Shown piece by piece: positions 8,766 to 17,327 of a DNA stretch of 64,000 bases (position 1 is its first letter; each line of letters begins with the position of its first letter). Under the pieces are notes generated by a model. The model worked only from the letters and a program-made list of their open reading frames with translations, was not told the DNA's origin and ran no database searches. The stretch comes from Burkholderia cepacia (GTDB lineage Bacteria > Pseudomonadota > Gammaproteobacteria > Burkholderiales > Burkholderiaceae), in assembly GCF_029962485.1 (NCBI RefSeq), contig NZ_CP073638.1:2542001-2606000 (forward strand), read 5' to 3'. The position numbers and the translations under genes were made by a program.

Positions 8766-9404
8766 TCAGCCGCGCCGGATCCCTTCCGGCAGCGCGCTGA
8801 TGCGGCGCACCTCGGGCGAATCGAGCCACGTGCGCGACGTCGCGCAGTCGACGAACATGTCGGTCGCGTCCTCGCCCCAGAACAGGTCGCCGTCGAGTGC
8901 GAAGGTCGGCACGCCGAATACGCCGTCGGCGATCGCCTGATCGGTGTTCGCGCGCAGGGCGTCCTTCACGGGCTGTGCTTCAACGGCCGTCACGCCGTCC
9001 GGAAAACCGACGGCCTCGCACAGCGCGGCGAAGCCTTCCGGCGTCGACACGTCCTGGCCGTCGCGCCAGATATGCCGGAAGATCCGCTGGATCGCGTCGC
9101 GCGAACTGCCCATCGCGATCGCGAGCCGCAGCGGCTTGATCGGGTTGAACGGGTGCGCGGGCGGCATCCGGAATGCGATGCCGAGCTTGTTCGCGCGATA
9201 TTGTGCGTGGCGATAGGTGAAGACGCGTTTGGCCGCGATCTCGGCTGGCGCCTTCTGCCCCCAGTGCGTGAGCAGCGCGCCGAGCACGATCGGCCGCGGC
9301 TCGAACGCGGCGGCCGGCGGCAACCGGTCGAACTGTTCCTGCTGCAGATAGGCGAACGGCGAAACGAAATCGAAATACCAGGTGGCGGGGCGTGCGGCGC
9401 TCAT
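8766..9404 (-). CDS. 2-hydroxychromene-2-carboxylate isomerase / DsbA-like (GST kappa fold)
   Basis: 212 aa, thioredoxin fold with an inserted helical domain. The N-terminal WYFDFVSPFAYLQQEQF is the hallmark of the HCCA isomerase/GST-kappa group: the catalytic Ser replaces the Cys of DsbA. GVFGVPTFALDGDLFWGED carries the cis-Pro loop and the FWGxD motif. The family member in naphthalene breakdown isomerises HCCA with glutathione. No other aromatic-degradation genes are nearby, so the true substrate is open. Last gene of the operon read from 10941. Confidence 0.88.
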   Translation of the reverse strand: MSAARPATWYFDFVSPFAYLQQEQFDRLPPAAAFEPRPIVLGALLTHWGQKAPAEIAAKRVFTYRHAQYRANKLGIAFRMPPAHPFNPIKPLRLAIAMGSSRDAIQRIFRHIWRDGQDVSTPEGFAALCEAVGFPDGVTAVEAQPVKDALRANTDQAIADGVFGVPTFALDGDLFWGEDATDMFVDCATSRTWLDSPEVRRISALPEGIRRG

Positions 9405-9514
9405 CGCGAGAGTCTCCTCGTGCGGGTCCGGATGGATCGGGTGCGGACGAGTGTCGCACGCGGCGGCGTTTTACGCTGCCGCATCGCTGTTTCGCTACCG
9501 GCGCGATTGGTGTG

Positions 9515-9991
9515 TCACCCGGCTTCCACCAGCGCCGCGAGCCGCGCCAGCGCCATCTGCCAGCCCGTCTCGTTGTCGGCCGCCGGCACACCGGGCGGTA
9601 CGCCGTCGTGCACGGCGTCCACGCGCGTGCCACCGGCTTCGTCGGACAGCGTGATCGTGATCGTCATTGCGCCGCGCAGCATCGGATCGTCGGTTTCGAA
9701 CACGTCGATCTCGACGATCTGCTCGTCCGGCACGAGCGTGACGAAGCGGCCGTGATACGTGTCGGTGCGCGCGCCGGACTTGCCGGTGCCGGCCGACGGC
9801 ACGTCGTAGCTCAGCGACACGCGCAGCGCGCCGCCTTCGCGCGCATCGTACGCATGCACGCGGCACGTCATGCCGTCGGGCACCTTCCACTGCTCGACCG
9901 CGTGCGGATCGAGCAGTGCGCGGTAGACGCGCCCGCGCGGGGCGTTCAGGTGCCGGCTGACCCGGGTCGAATGTGTGTGCGTGTGCAACAT
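9515..9991 (-). CDS. SRPBCC (AHSA1-like) domain protein
   Basis: 158 aa. I start it at ATG 9991 (MLHTHTHSTRVSRHLNAPRG) because this places the START/SRPBCC fold (VSRHLNAPRGRVYRALLDPH, then the hydrophobic pocket) at the usual distance; an open frame reaches 10024. AHSA1-like proteins are small helix-grip lipid- or ligand-binding proteins whose ligands are seldom known. It is the second of two SRPBCC genes behind an ArsR regulator, a widespread arrangement. Confidence 0.85.
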   Translation of the reverse strand: MLHTHTHSTRVSRHLNAPRGRVYRALLDPHAVEQWKVPDGMTCRVHAYDAREGGALRVSLSYDVPSAGTGKSGARTDTYHGRFVTLVPDEQIVEIDVFETDDPMLRGAMTITITLSDEAGGTRVDAVHDGVPPGVPAADNETGWQMALARLAALVEAG

Positions 9992-10118
9992 GTGGCCTCC
10001 CGCGGAATATGCGCGACGGTGCACGCCGGTGGCCGGCGCGTCGTCATGCTTCCTTCAGGAATCCTAGGCGCGGGCGCGGCGGCATGCAATGGCCGCCCGC
10101 GCGGGCGCGTACAGCCGT

Positions 10119-10604
10119 TCAGCGCAGATCGGCGGCGAAGGCGTCGAGCTGCGTGATGCAGGTGTTCCAGCCCTCGAAAAATCCGAGCGCCTCGTGGCGC
10201 TCGCGCGTCGCGGCATCGGGGTGCATCACGCGCGCCTCGTAGCGGCTGCCCGCATCGTCGTCGGCCATCGTGATGATCGCCGTGAAGCCCATCCACGGCG
10301 CCTGTGGCCGCCAGCCGCCGGTGAGCATCGACGTGAACACGATGCGCGATTCCGGCACGATGTCGAGAAAGCAGCCGGGATTGTCGCTCGTGCCGCCGTC
10401 GGGGCCGCGCATGAACGTGTGGAAAGCGCCGCCCGGCCGCAGGTCGAATGCGCGCACCTCGGTGGTCCACGGCTTCGGGCACCACCATTCCTTCAGCAAT
10501 TCGGGGTCGGTCCACGCGCGCCACAGTGCGTGGCGCGGCGCGCGCAGCGTGCGCGTGATGACGAGGTCGTGGGCCTCAACGGGTTCGACGTGGCTTGCTG
10601 ACAT
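10119..10604 (-). CDS. SRPBCC (AHSA1-like) domain protein
   Basis: 161 aa, ATG 10604 after AGGAGGAG. ITRTLRAPRHALWRAWTDPELLKEWWCPKPW is the typical AHSA1 opening, here quoted in part: the APR...W..WTDPE pattern and the EWW motif are diagnostic. WNTCITQLDAF forms the C-terminal helix. Its start lies inside the 3' end of the ArsR gene (29-bp overlap), so the two are translationally coupled. Ligand unknown. Confidence 0.88.
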   Translation of the reverse strand: MSASHVEPVEAHDLVITRTLRAPRHALWRAWTDPELLKEWWCPKPWTTEVRAFDLRPGGAFHTFMRGPDGGTSDNPGCFLDIVPESRIVFTSMLTGGWRPQAPWMGFTAIITMADDDAGSRYEARVMHPDAATRERHEALGFFEGWNTCITQLDAFAADLR

Positions 10605-10941
10605 CGTGCTCCTCCTGATGGTGGCGTTCGACGAATTCGACGAGACGGTCGGATCGTGCCTCCCACAGCGCGCGCTGTGCGGCGAGCCAGGCCTCGGCCT
10701 CGGTCAGCCGGCTGCCGACCAGCGCGCAGGTGCGCGAGCGGCCGGTTTTACGGGTCTGCACGAGGCCGCTGCGCTCGAGCACGGCGACGTGCTTCATGAA
10801 CGACGGCAGCGCCATGTCGAACGGCGCGGCCAGCGCGGAAACGGTTCGCTCGCCCTGACCGAGCGCGCTGACGATCGCGCAGCGCGTCGGATCGGCGAGG
10901 GCGTGGAAGACGTCGCTGATGCCGGGTTGAAAGTTATCCAT
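10576..10941 (-). CDS. ArsR-family transcriptional regulator
   Basis: 121 aa winged-helix repressor, ATG 10941. The ArsR signature runs from FHALADPTRCAIVSALGQGE through the recognition helix ALPSFMKHVAVLERSGLV to the wing RTGRSRTCAL. The metal-binding ELCVCDL motif of metal-sensing ArsR proteins is absent, so this belongs to the non-metal subgroup that accompanies AHSA1/SRPBCC genes. It heads an operon with two SRPBCC genes and an HCCA-isomerase-like gene, and probably represses its own promoter in the 200-bp space before the GNAT gene. Confidence 0.9.
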   Translation of the reverse strand: MDNFQPGISDVFHALADPTRCAIVSALGQGERTVSALAAPFDMALPSFMKHVAVLERSGLVQTRKTGRSRTCALVGSRLTEAEAWLAAQRALWEARSDRLVEFVERHHQEEHDVSKPRRTR

Positions 10942-11142
10942 TTGGCTAAGTGTAGGCGATGCCTGCGCCGATGCAGCGGAAATTTTCGTCGCGTAGGATG
11001 AAGGGGCAGTAACGCGCGCCGACCGGGCGCGACGTTGCCGGACGCCTGCTGCCGTTGTGCATGCTTCGACGATCGGCTGGCGCTTTCTATTCCGGCCCAT
11101 GCCGAACCCGTGCATGCGGCCCGCCTGACTACTGGAGATGGC

Positions 11143-11673
11143 ATGACCGAATCCGTTACCGTCCGCCGCGTCGATGCGCGCGAAGCGATGGCCTGTGTCG
11201 ACGCGCTGGCCGACGTGCTGATCGATTGCGTGGAAGGCGGCGCGTCCGTCAGCTTCATGTTGCCGATCGAGCGTTCGACCGCTGTCGCGTTCTGGACGCG
11301 CGTGGCCGAGGGCGTTGCGAACGACGAGCGCATCCTGCTCGTCGCCGAGGATGCGGCCGGCCGGATCCTCGGCACCGTGCAGGTCGTGACCGCGCAGCCG
11401 GAGAACCAGCCGCATCGCGCGGACATCGCGAAGATGCTCGTGTCGCGGCACGCGCGCCGGCAGGGCATCGCCGCGCGGCTGATGACGGCGGCCGACGCGG
11501 CCGCGCGCGACGCCGGCAAGACCGTGCTTGTGCTCGACACCGTGACGGGCGGCGACGCCGAGCGGCTGTACGAGCGGGCCGGCTGGCAACGCGTCGGCGT
11601 CGTGCCGAACTTTGCGCTGATGCCCGACGGCGCGCCGTGCGCGACGACGTACTTCCACAAGCAGCTCGCGTAG
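11143..11673 (+). CDS. GNAT-family N-acetyltransferase
   Basis: 176 aa from ATG 11143 (GGAG eight bases before). The acetyl-CoA-binding core is clear: IAKMLVSRHARRQGIAARLM contains the Q/RxxGxA/G pyrophosphate loop, and the C-terminal LYERAGWQRVGVVPNFALM is the usual GNAT ending. The acceptor substrate cannot be inferred. The stop is 11 bp before the next gene, so the two probably form one transcript. Confidence 0.9.
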   Translation: MTESVTVRRVDAREAMACVDALADVLIDCVEGGASVSFMLPIERSTAVAFWTRVAEGVANDERILLVAEDAAGRILGTVQVVTAQPENQPHRADIAKMLVSRHARRQGIAARLMTAADAAARDAGKTVLVLDTVTGGDAERLYERAGWQRVGVVPNFALMPDGAPCATTYFHKQLA

Positions 11674-11684
11674 CGGCAGCCGTC

Positions 11685-12470
11685 ATGCATCCGGTCGCCC
11701 CGGCGCTCTTGTTCTTCACGCTCGCGGCCGGTGTCGTGGCGCTGATCGCGCCGGTGTGGCTCGCGGCCGCGTGGCACCGCCGCACGCGGGCGCCGTGGCG
11801 CGTGTTCTGCTACGGCATGCTGACGTTCTTCGTGTTCCAGCCGGTGCTGCGCCTGTCGTGGCAGGCGCCGCTGTTCCACTGGCTCGGGACCGATCCGCGC
11901 TGGCACCTGCCGATGCTCGTGTTCGCGGCGTTGACGGCCGGGCTCTTCGAGGAATGCGGGCGCTGGGTCGCGTTCCGGTATCTGCTGCCGAAGCGGCGCG
12001 ATGCACGGACGGCCGTCATGCTCGGGCTCGGGCACGGCGGGCTGGAAGCGATGTTGTTGGTCGGCGTCGGGTTCGTCGCGCTCGGCACGGGCTACCTGCT
12101 GGCGCATGCGGGTATCGTCGTGCCCGTCGGCATGCAGTCGTTGATCGGGTCGCAGTTCGCGGGCATGACGCTCGTGACGCCGTTTCTCGCACTGTTCGAG
12201 CGCGTGAGCGCGATGGCTGCGCATGTCGGGCTGTCGTTGATCGTGCTGCAGGCTTTCGTTCGTGGCACGAAACGCTGGCTTGCGTGTGCGATCGCGTGCC
12301 ATTTCATGTTCGACCTTGCTGCGGTGCTGCTGACGCGCTACTGGCATGTCGAGACCGTGCTGGTCGAGATGCTCCTGTTCGTGTGCAGCGTCGCATTGCT
12401 GTGGCTGGGCGTGCGCTTGAGCCGCAAGGGAGCGGGTGCCGGCGCTACGCGCACGGGGCATGCCGCGTGA
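11685..12470 (+). CDS. YhfC-family intramembrane glutamic-type protease
   Basis: 261 aa with seven or so transmembrane helices. Catalytic-looking residues characteristic of YhfC/glutamic intramembrane proteases are seen: Glu89-Glu90 in LFEECGRWVAFR, His117 in LGHGGLEA with Glu121, and a late CHFMFDLAAV motif. The EExxR...H...H/D arrangement resembles the CPBP (Rce1) superfamily. Targets are unknown in bacteria. It follows the GNAT gene by 11 bp and converges with an EamA transporter gene 15 bp away. Confidence 0.82.
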   Translation: MHPVAPALLFFTLAAGVVALIAPVWLAAAWHRRTRAPWRVFCYGMLTFFVFQPVLRLSWQAPLFHWLGTDPRWHLPMLVFAALTAGLFEECGRWVAFRYLLPKRRDARTAVMLGLGHGGLEAMLLVGVGFVALGTGYLLAHAGIVVPVGMQSLIGSQFAGMTLVTPFLALFERVSAMAAHVGLSLIVLQAFVRGTKRWLACAIACHFMFDLAAVLLTRYWHVETVLVEMLLFVCSVALLWLGVRLSRKGAGAGATRTGHAA

Positions 12471-12485
12471 CGCGTGGGGCCCGCG

Positions 12486-13403
12486 TCAGCCGTGCGCGGC
12501 GGGGTTCGGCCGGCGGATAAGCGTGCGTTTTCCCGAGCGCCACCGGCTCACGAGACTCAAGCCCATCCCGACCGTGACGATCGCGATGCCCGCGAGCGCC
12601 GCTGCATGGGGGCGTTCGCCAAGCAGCAGCATCGCTTCGAGCGTGGCGAGAAGCGGCATCAGCGCGGCGAAGGTCGCGCCGATCGCCGGGCCGAGCGCGA
12701 CGACGGCCTGGCTGAAGCAGTAGAGCGCCAGCACCGACATCAGCACACCCTGGTAAATCGCCTGTGTGGCGATGGCCGCGACCGGCGCATGCAGCACGGC
12801 GCCGTCGCGCATCGCCAGATAAAACGGGCAGTAGAGCACCGCGGAGCCGACCGCCACGACGGCCGTCGCGTGCAGTGCGCCGGCGGCGGCGCGTTTTGTC
12901 GTGACGTTATAGATGGCCCACAGCAGGCCGCCGAGCACGAACAGCAAGAGGGCCGGCAGCCCGATCGCACCGTGCAGTGCCTCGGACGCGGTCAGCGCGA
13001 TGCCGGCGAGGATTGCGACGATGCCGGCGACCTGCACGGCGTTCAGCCGTTCGTGCGCGACGTGCCGGCCGAGGATGGCCGTGAACGCGATCATGCTGCC
13101 CGGCGTCAGCGCGAAATAGCCGACCGGCGCGCGGCTCAGTGCCGCCGCGACGGTCAGGATGTACGGCGCACCGGCGCCGATCACCATCAGTGCGACCGCT
13201 GCCGGGCGGAGCGTGCCGAGACCACGACGCAGCAGGACGGGCTGCAATAGCGTGCCCGATACGGCGAAGCGGATGAACGCGATGTCGTAAGCATCAAAGG
13301 CAGCGTGCGTGACGCCGAGGCGCGTGACGACCGGGAAGCCGCCCCAGATGAGCGCCGCGAGCAGTCCGTAGCCGATGCCGGCGAGCCGGTCGTTGCTGTT
13401 CAT
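12486..13403 (-). CDS. EamA/DMT-family transporter
   Basis: 305 aa, ten predicted transmembrane helices made of two EamA repeats: the first begins GYGLLAALIWGGFPVVTRLG and the second LLFVLGGLLWAIYNVTTKRA. Drug/metabolite transporters of this family export amino acids or other metabolites across the inner membrane; the substrate is not evident. AAGGA precedes ATG 13403. It ends 15 bp from the convergent YhfC gene. The 259 bp upstream is AT-richer than average (TATATTATTC near 13496) and should contain its promoter. Confidence 0.88.
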   Translation of the reverse strand: MNSNDRLAGIGYGLLAALIWGGFPVVTRLGVTHAAFDAYDIAFIRFAVSGTLLQPVLLRRGLGTLRPAAVALMVIGAGAPYILTVAAALSRAPVGYFALTPGSMIAFTAILGRHVAHERLNAVQVAGIVAILAGIALTASEALHGAIGLPALLLFVLGGLLWAIYNVTTKRAAAGALHATAVVAVGSAVLYCPFYLAMRDGAVLHAPVAAIATQAIYQGVLMSVLALYCFSQAVVALGPAIGATFAALMPLLATLEAMLLLGERPHAAALAGIAIVTVGMGLSLVSRWRSGKRTLIRRPNPAAHG

Positions 13404-13662
13404 GTGCAGTCCTTGCCGTGTCCGTGTGGCAGCCGCGTGAGCGGTGGAGCGAGCCGATAGGGGGCAAGGATGCGGCGCTTCGATTCATGCGTCCAATATA
13501 TTATTCAGGCGCTATTAGGTCGAAAAAAGTCTTTATTGAGATGCGATCGTGAACCTCGGCGACCGGGATCTCAGCAGAATTGAAATCCGGGCCGGAAGCG
13601 TCGCCGGTCCGATATATTCACGCCAGAAGACTTCAACGAAACGCCACGGAACCGCCGCCTCG

Positions 13663-14241
13663 ATGAAACGCTCCCACGTCGCTTTTGCCCTCACGGGCCT
13701 GCTCGTCGCGCTGCCGATTGCCGCGTACGCGCTCGTCAAGCCGCTGCGCATCGTCGCGCCCGCGCTGATCCCCGGCGTGTCGTGCCCGAGCGCCGACATC
13801 TGCACGGACGATGCCGCGAAGCTCGGCGACGCACAGCAGCTCTATCGCGACGGCTATGCGCGTGCGGCGGCGGCCGTCGGCCCGTTTCACGAGGCGCCGC
13901 GCGTCGTGTTCTGCTCGACGCGTGCGTGCGCCGACGCGTTCGGCCTCGGCGCGCGCGCGGCGCTGACGCTCGGCAATTTCGGGGTGGCCGTGGCGCCGCG
14001 CGGCTGGACGACCTACTTCATCGCGCACGAGCTGATCCATCATCGCCAGGCCGAAGTGCTCGGCAACCTGGCCGTCGCGACCAAGCCGCGCTGGCTGATC
14101 GAAGGGATGGCGTATTCGCTCAGCGACGATCCGCGCCATCCGCTCGCGCAGCCATTCGAAGCGTGGCGCACGCGTTTCGACACGTGGCATGCGGCGCTCG
14201 GCGGGCAGCCGCTGTGGGATGCCGCACGGGCGGTCGAGTAG
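13663..14241 (+). CDS. Putative zinc metallopeptidase-like protein (HELIH motif)
   Basis: 192 aa, ATG 13663. A hydrophobic N-terminal segment (VAFALTGLLVALPIAAYALV) acts as signal or anchor. YFIAHELIHHRQAEVLG contains HExxH, and 20-odd residues later WLIEGMAYSLSDDPR supplies the glutamate expected for a gluzincin-type zinc site (HExxH plus distal E followed by GxA). Cysteines near residues 43-48 and 85-90 may form disulfides outside the membrane. I know no named family beyond a peptidase-MA-like fold; substrate unknown. Confidence 0.7.
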   Translation: MKRSHVAFALTGLLVALPIAAYALVKPLRIVAPALIPGVSCPSADICTDDAAKLGDAQQLYRDGYARAAAAVGPFHEAPRVVFCSTRACADAFGLGARAALTLGNFGVAVAPRGWTTYFIAHELIHHRQAEVLGNLAVATKPRWLIEGMAYSLSDDPRHPLAQPFEAWRTRFDTWHAALGGQPLWDAARAVE

Positions 14242-14289
14242 CGCGGGAGGGGCAGTGCGGCGTTACGCAGGCGTGCCCGGGGCGGCGCG

Positions 14290-14847
14290 TCAGCCGGCCA
14301 GCGTCTGCCGTCCCGCGTCGAGGATCTCGTCGGCCAGCGCGGGATCGGTGCCCGCGATCGCGCGCGACAGCACGAGCGCGCCGACCATCTGGCTGAAGAC
14401 CGCGAGCGCGTCGCGACGCGTCTGCTCCGGTGTCGCGCCTTCGGTTGCCACCATCGGTTCCAGCCGGTCGAGATAGGCGGCGAGGCCGTGCGCGTAGCAT
14501 GCGCGCGCCGCGTCGGTCAGCCGCGGCGCATCGCCGGCGAAGCCGGACAGCGGGCACCCGGCTTCGACGTTGTCGCGATGCGCGGCGGACAGATACGACG
14601 CGACCTGTGCGTCGAGACTGCCGGCGTTCGGCGAATCGGCGCGGTCGTGCATCGCCTTTTCCATCACTTCGGTGACGAGTGCGTCTTTCGACTTGAAGTG
14701 GTTGTAGAAGCCGCCTTGCGTGAAGCCGGCTTCCTTCATCAGCTCCGTCAGCCCGACGGCATCGACGCCGCGCACGCGGAACAGCCGCTCGGCGGCCGCG
14801 ACGATCGCGCTCCGGTTCTCGGCAGCCTGCTGTCTTGAAACGCCCAT
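14290..14847 (-). CDS. TetR-family repressor
   Basis: 185 aa; ATG 14847 after GGAGG, although the frame stays open to 15165. Residues about 8-55 form the TetR HTH (AERLFRVRGVDAVGLTELMK, then FTQGGFYNHFKSKDALV). The C-terminal domain has a cysteine motif GCPLSGFAGDAPR often found in TetR proteins that guard short-chain dehydrogenase genes. It is divergent from an SDR gene at 15216, and two matching palindromes lie between them. Confidence 0.92.
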   Translation of the reverse strand: MGVSRQQAAENRSAIVAAAERLFRVRGVDAVGLTELMKEAGFTQGGFYNHFKSKDALVTEVMEKAMHDRADSPNAGSLDAQVASYLSAAHRDNVEAGCPLSGFAGDAPRLTDAARACYAHGLAAYLDRLEPMVATEGATPEQTRRDALAVFSQMVGALVLSRAIAGTDPALADEILDAGRQTLAG

Positions 14848-14917
14848 CGATTCCTCCCTGATTTTGCCGATCGCGTCTGGCCGACCGCGTCTGGCCGATC
14901 GCATCGATTGAAAAACA

Positions 14918-14935
14918 CAATGGCAATCACCATTG
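14918..14935. promoter_or_regulatory. TetR operator 1 (proximal to the tetR gene)
   Basis: The imperfect palindrome CAATGG-CAATCA-CCATTG has six-base arms around a six-base core. It lies 71 bp upstream of the minus-strand tetR start. TTGACA at 14933 partly overlaps it, with CAGAAT 17 bp later, a plausible sigma-70 promoter for the plus-strand SDR gene. The following bases (TTGACATGTCGA) recur at operator 2. Confidence 0.7.
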
Positions 14936-14973
14936 ACATGTCGATGTGGCGCGAACAGAATGCACCGCAAAGA

Positions 14974-14991
14974 CAATGGTGATCGACATTG
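14974..14991. promoter_or_regulatory. TetR operator 2 (proximal to the SDR gene)
   Basis: CAATGG-TGATCG-ACATTG is a second copy of the operator motif, 56 bp after the first and in the same orientation, again followed by TTGACATCGA. Two copies of one motif between divergent genes indicate that the TetR protein represses both promoters. Confidence 0.7.
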
Positions 14992-15215
14992 ACATCGAGT
15001 GTAGCCGACTTGGCAGGCGATGCAAAGCCACGGCCCGGACACGGATGGCAATCGGTCGGTGTCTTTGGCGCTGCGGGACCACGGGCAGCGGACGGCTCGC
15101 CGTCTGCCACCGGCGGCGCACCGGTTCGGTACGCAATGGCAACCTCGTTTTCCACCGGATCTCATGCGCGCGGCGAGCCGGCGCGCAGGCGATTCATCAT
15201 GCGAAAGGAACGATC

Positions 15216-15920
15216 ATGAAGATCGAAGGAGCAGTCGTTTTCGTGACGGGCGCAAACCGCGGGCTCGGGCTCGAATTTGCGAAGCAGGCGCTTGCCCGAG
15301 GGGCGCGCAAGGTCTATGCGGCGGCGCGCGATCCGGCCAGCGTGACGCTGCCCGGCGTCGTACCCGTCAAGCTCGACGTGACCGATCCGGCGGCCGTCGC
15401 GGCGGCCGCCGACGCGGCGCGCGACGTCACGCTGCTGATCAACAACGCCGGCATCGCGCGGTTCGGCAGCCTGACGGACGACGGTGCGCCCGACGCGTTG
15501 CGCGACCACTTCGAAACGAACGTGTTCGGGATGCTGGCGATGTCGCGGGCGTTTGCGGGCATCCTCGCCGGCCATGGCGGCGGCGCGATCCTGAACATCC
15601 TGTCCGTCGCGAGCTGGGTGAACCGACCGATCCTGTCGGGCTACGGCGTGTCGAAATCGGCTGCATGGGCGCTGACCAACGGGCTGCGCCATTCGCTGCG
15701 CGAGCAGCATACGCAAGTCGTCGGGCTGCATGCAGGGTTCATCGATACCGACCTGACGGCCGGTCTCGACGTGCCGAAGGCCACGCCGGCCGACGTCGTG
15801 CGCCAGGCCTACGAGGCAATCGAGGCGGGGGAGGAGGAAGTGTCGACCGACGAGTTCACGCGGCAGGTGAAGGCCACGCTGTCGTCGGGCGTCTATCTGG
15901 AAGAACCGGCGCCGCGTTGA
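15216..15920 (+). CDS. Short-chain dehydrogenase/reductase (SDR)
   Basis: 234 aa, ATG 15216 (AAAGGA seven bases before). Rossmann-fold enzyme: TGANRGLGLEFAKQ holds the TGxxxGxG cofactor motif, LLINNAGIARFG the NNAG motif, and YGVSKSAAWALTN the catalytic YxxxK (S-Y-K triad with the upstream ILSVAS serine). The Asn-Arg after TGA suggests NADP(H). The substrate is probably a carbonyl compound that also serves as ligand of the divergent TetR; this is inference from the pairing. Confidence 0.92.
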   Translation: MKIEGAVVFVTGANRGLGLEFAKQALARGARKVYAAARDPASVTLPGVVPVKLDVTDPAAVAAAADAARDVTLLINNAGIARFGSLTDDGAPDALRDHFETNVFGMLAMSRAFAGILAGHGGGAILNILSVASWVNRPILSGYGVSKSAAWALTNGLRHSLREQHTQVVGLHAGFIDTDLTAGLDVPKATPADVVRQAYEAIEAGEEEVSTDEFTRQVKATLSSGVYLEEPAPR

Positions 15921-15981
15921 TGCCGGCGGCAACGCGAACCCGCCGGCCGCCCGGTGGGCGCGGCGGCGGCGGGGCGTGTCG

Positions 15982-17184
15982 TCAGACCGTCGTGTCGATG
16001 ATGCCCGGGATCTTCACGTCCGGGTTCACGTCCGCGTCGTAGTCGACGCCGGCGATCTCGAAGCCGAACAACCGCAGGAAGTCGGTCTTGTAGCCGGCGA
16101 AGTCGGTCATCTCGTACAGGTTCTCGTTCGTCACGTGGTCCCACATCGCGACGACCTTCGCCTGCACCTGAGGATCGAGTTCCTTGTAGTCGGCGCGCAG
16201 GCGGCCTTCTTCGTCGATGTGCGGCGTCGCGCCGTACAGGCTGTCCTTCAGGAGCCCGTACACCTGCTCGATGCAGCCTTCGTGCGTACCGGTTTCCTTC
16301 ATCACCTTGAACAGCAGCGACAGGTACAGCGGCATCATCGGGATCGCCGAGCTGGCCTGCGTGACGACGGCCTTCAGCACCGACACGCGTGCATCGCCGC
16401 CGTGCGCGGCCAGCTTGTCGCGGATCGACAGCACCTTCTTGTCGAGATCCTTCTTCGCTTCGCCGATCGAGCCGTTCCAGTAGATGTCGTGCGTGATCTG
16501 CTCGCCGAGATACGTGAACGCGGTGGTCTTCGCGCCGTCGGCCAGCACGCCGGCTTCAGCCAGCGCGTCGATCCACATCTGCCAGTCCTCGCCGCCCATC
16601 ACGGCCACGGTGCCGTCGATCTCTTCCTGCGTCGCCGGTTCGAGCGCGACGTCGCGGATCACTTCCTTGTCGGTGTCGAGGCCACGGAACGTGACGGCCT
16701 TGCCGATCGGCTTGAGCGTCGAGCTGATGGTTTCGCCCGTCTTCGGATGCGTGCGGCGCGGTGCCGCGAGGCTGTAGACGACCAGGTCGACCTTGCCGAG
16801 ATCCTGCTTGATGGTGTCGATCGTGACCTGCTTGACCTTGTCGGAGAATGCGTCGCCGTTGATGCTGCGCGCATAGAGCCCCTTTTCAGCGGCGAATTTC
16901 TCGAACGCGGCGCTGTTGTACCAGCCGGCCGTGCCGGGCTTCGTTTCGCTGCCAGCGCGCTCGAAGAACACGCCGAGCGTGTCCGCGCCCGAGCCGAATG
17001 CGGCCGAGATCCGGGCGGCGAGGCCGTAGCCGGTCGACGCGCCGATCACGAGCACCTTTTTCGGGCCGTTGGCGATCGGGCCGTGCGAAGTCACGTAGTC
17101 GATCTGTTCCTTGACGTTGGCTTCGCAGCCGACCGGATGAGTCGTCACGCAGATGAAGCCACGCACGCGCGGTTTGATGATCAT
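15982..17184 (-). CDS. fabV: Trans-2-enoyl-ACP/CoA reductase FabV
   Basis: 400 aa, the usual FabV length. It catalyses the last reduction of each fatty-acid elongation cycle, enoyl-ACP to acyl-ACP with NADH, and is a triclosan-tolerant alternative to FabI. Seen: N-terminal [20 protein letters not shown]; the cofactor loop [28 protein letters not shown]; and the FabV active-site motif Y-(X8)-K in [15 protein letters not shown]. The C-terminal [19 protein letters not shown] is also characteristic. AGAGGG precedes ATG 17184. It is transcribed away from the GbsR-type regulator gene. Confidence 0.96.
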   Translation of the reverse strand: MIIKPRVRGFICVTTHPVGCEANVKEQIDYVTSHGPIANGPKKVLVIGASTGYGLAARISAAFGSGADTLGVFFERAGSETKPGTAGWYNSAAFEKFAAEKGLYARSINGDAFSDKVKQVTIDTIKQDLGKVDLVVYSLAAPRRTHPKTGETISSTLKPIGKAVTFRGLDTDKEVIRDVALEPATQEEIDGTVAVMGGEDWQMWIDALAEAGVLADGAKTTAFTYLGEQITHDIYWNGSIGEAKKDLDKKVLSIRDKLAAHGGDARVSVLKAVVTQASSAIPMMPLYLSLLFKVMKETGTHEGCIEQVYGLLKDSLYGATPHIDEEGRLRADYKELDPQVQAKVVAMWDHVTNENLYEMTDFAGYKTDFLRLFGFEIAGVDYDADVNPDVKIPGIIDTTV

Positions 17185-17297
17185 GGAAACCCTCTAGTCA
17201 GAAAGGCAGAAACGGCCTGAAATCGGAAAAATCCCGCGCATTGTAATGGAAGCGGCCGATCGCGGGCGGGCGCGGCCGGAACCTGGCCGATCGCCGA

Positions 17298-17323
17298 GTT
17301 ATTTCTCTCTTGACAGAAATAAC
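17298..17323. promoter_or_regulatory. Operator in front of the GbsR/MarR-type regulator gene
   Basis: ATTTCT-N8-AGAAAT with outer GTT/AAC extensions gives nine-base arms around an eight-base core. TTGACA inside the core is a candidate -35 element, so binding would block transcription. The same motif with identical spacing occurs at 17926-17947, in front of the downstream operon. This indicates autoregulation by the HTH protein encoded just downstream. Confidence 0.75.
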
Positions 17324-17327
17324 TGAA

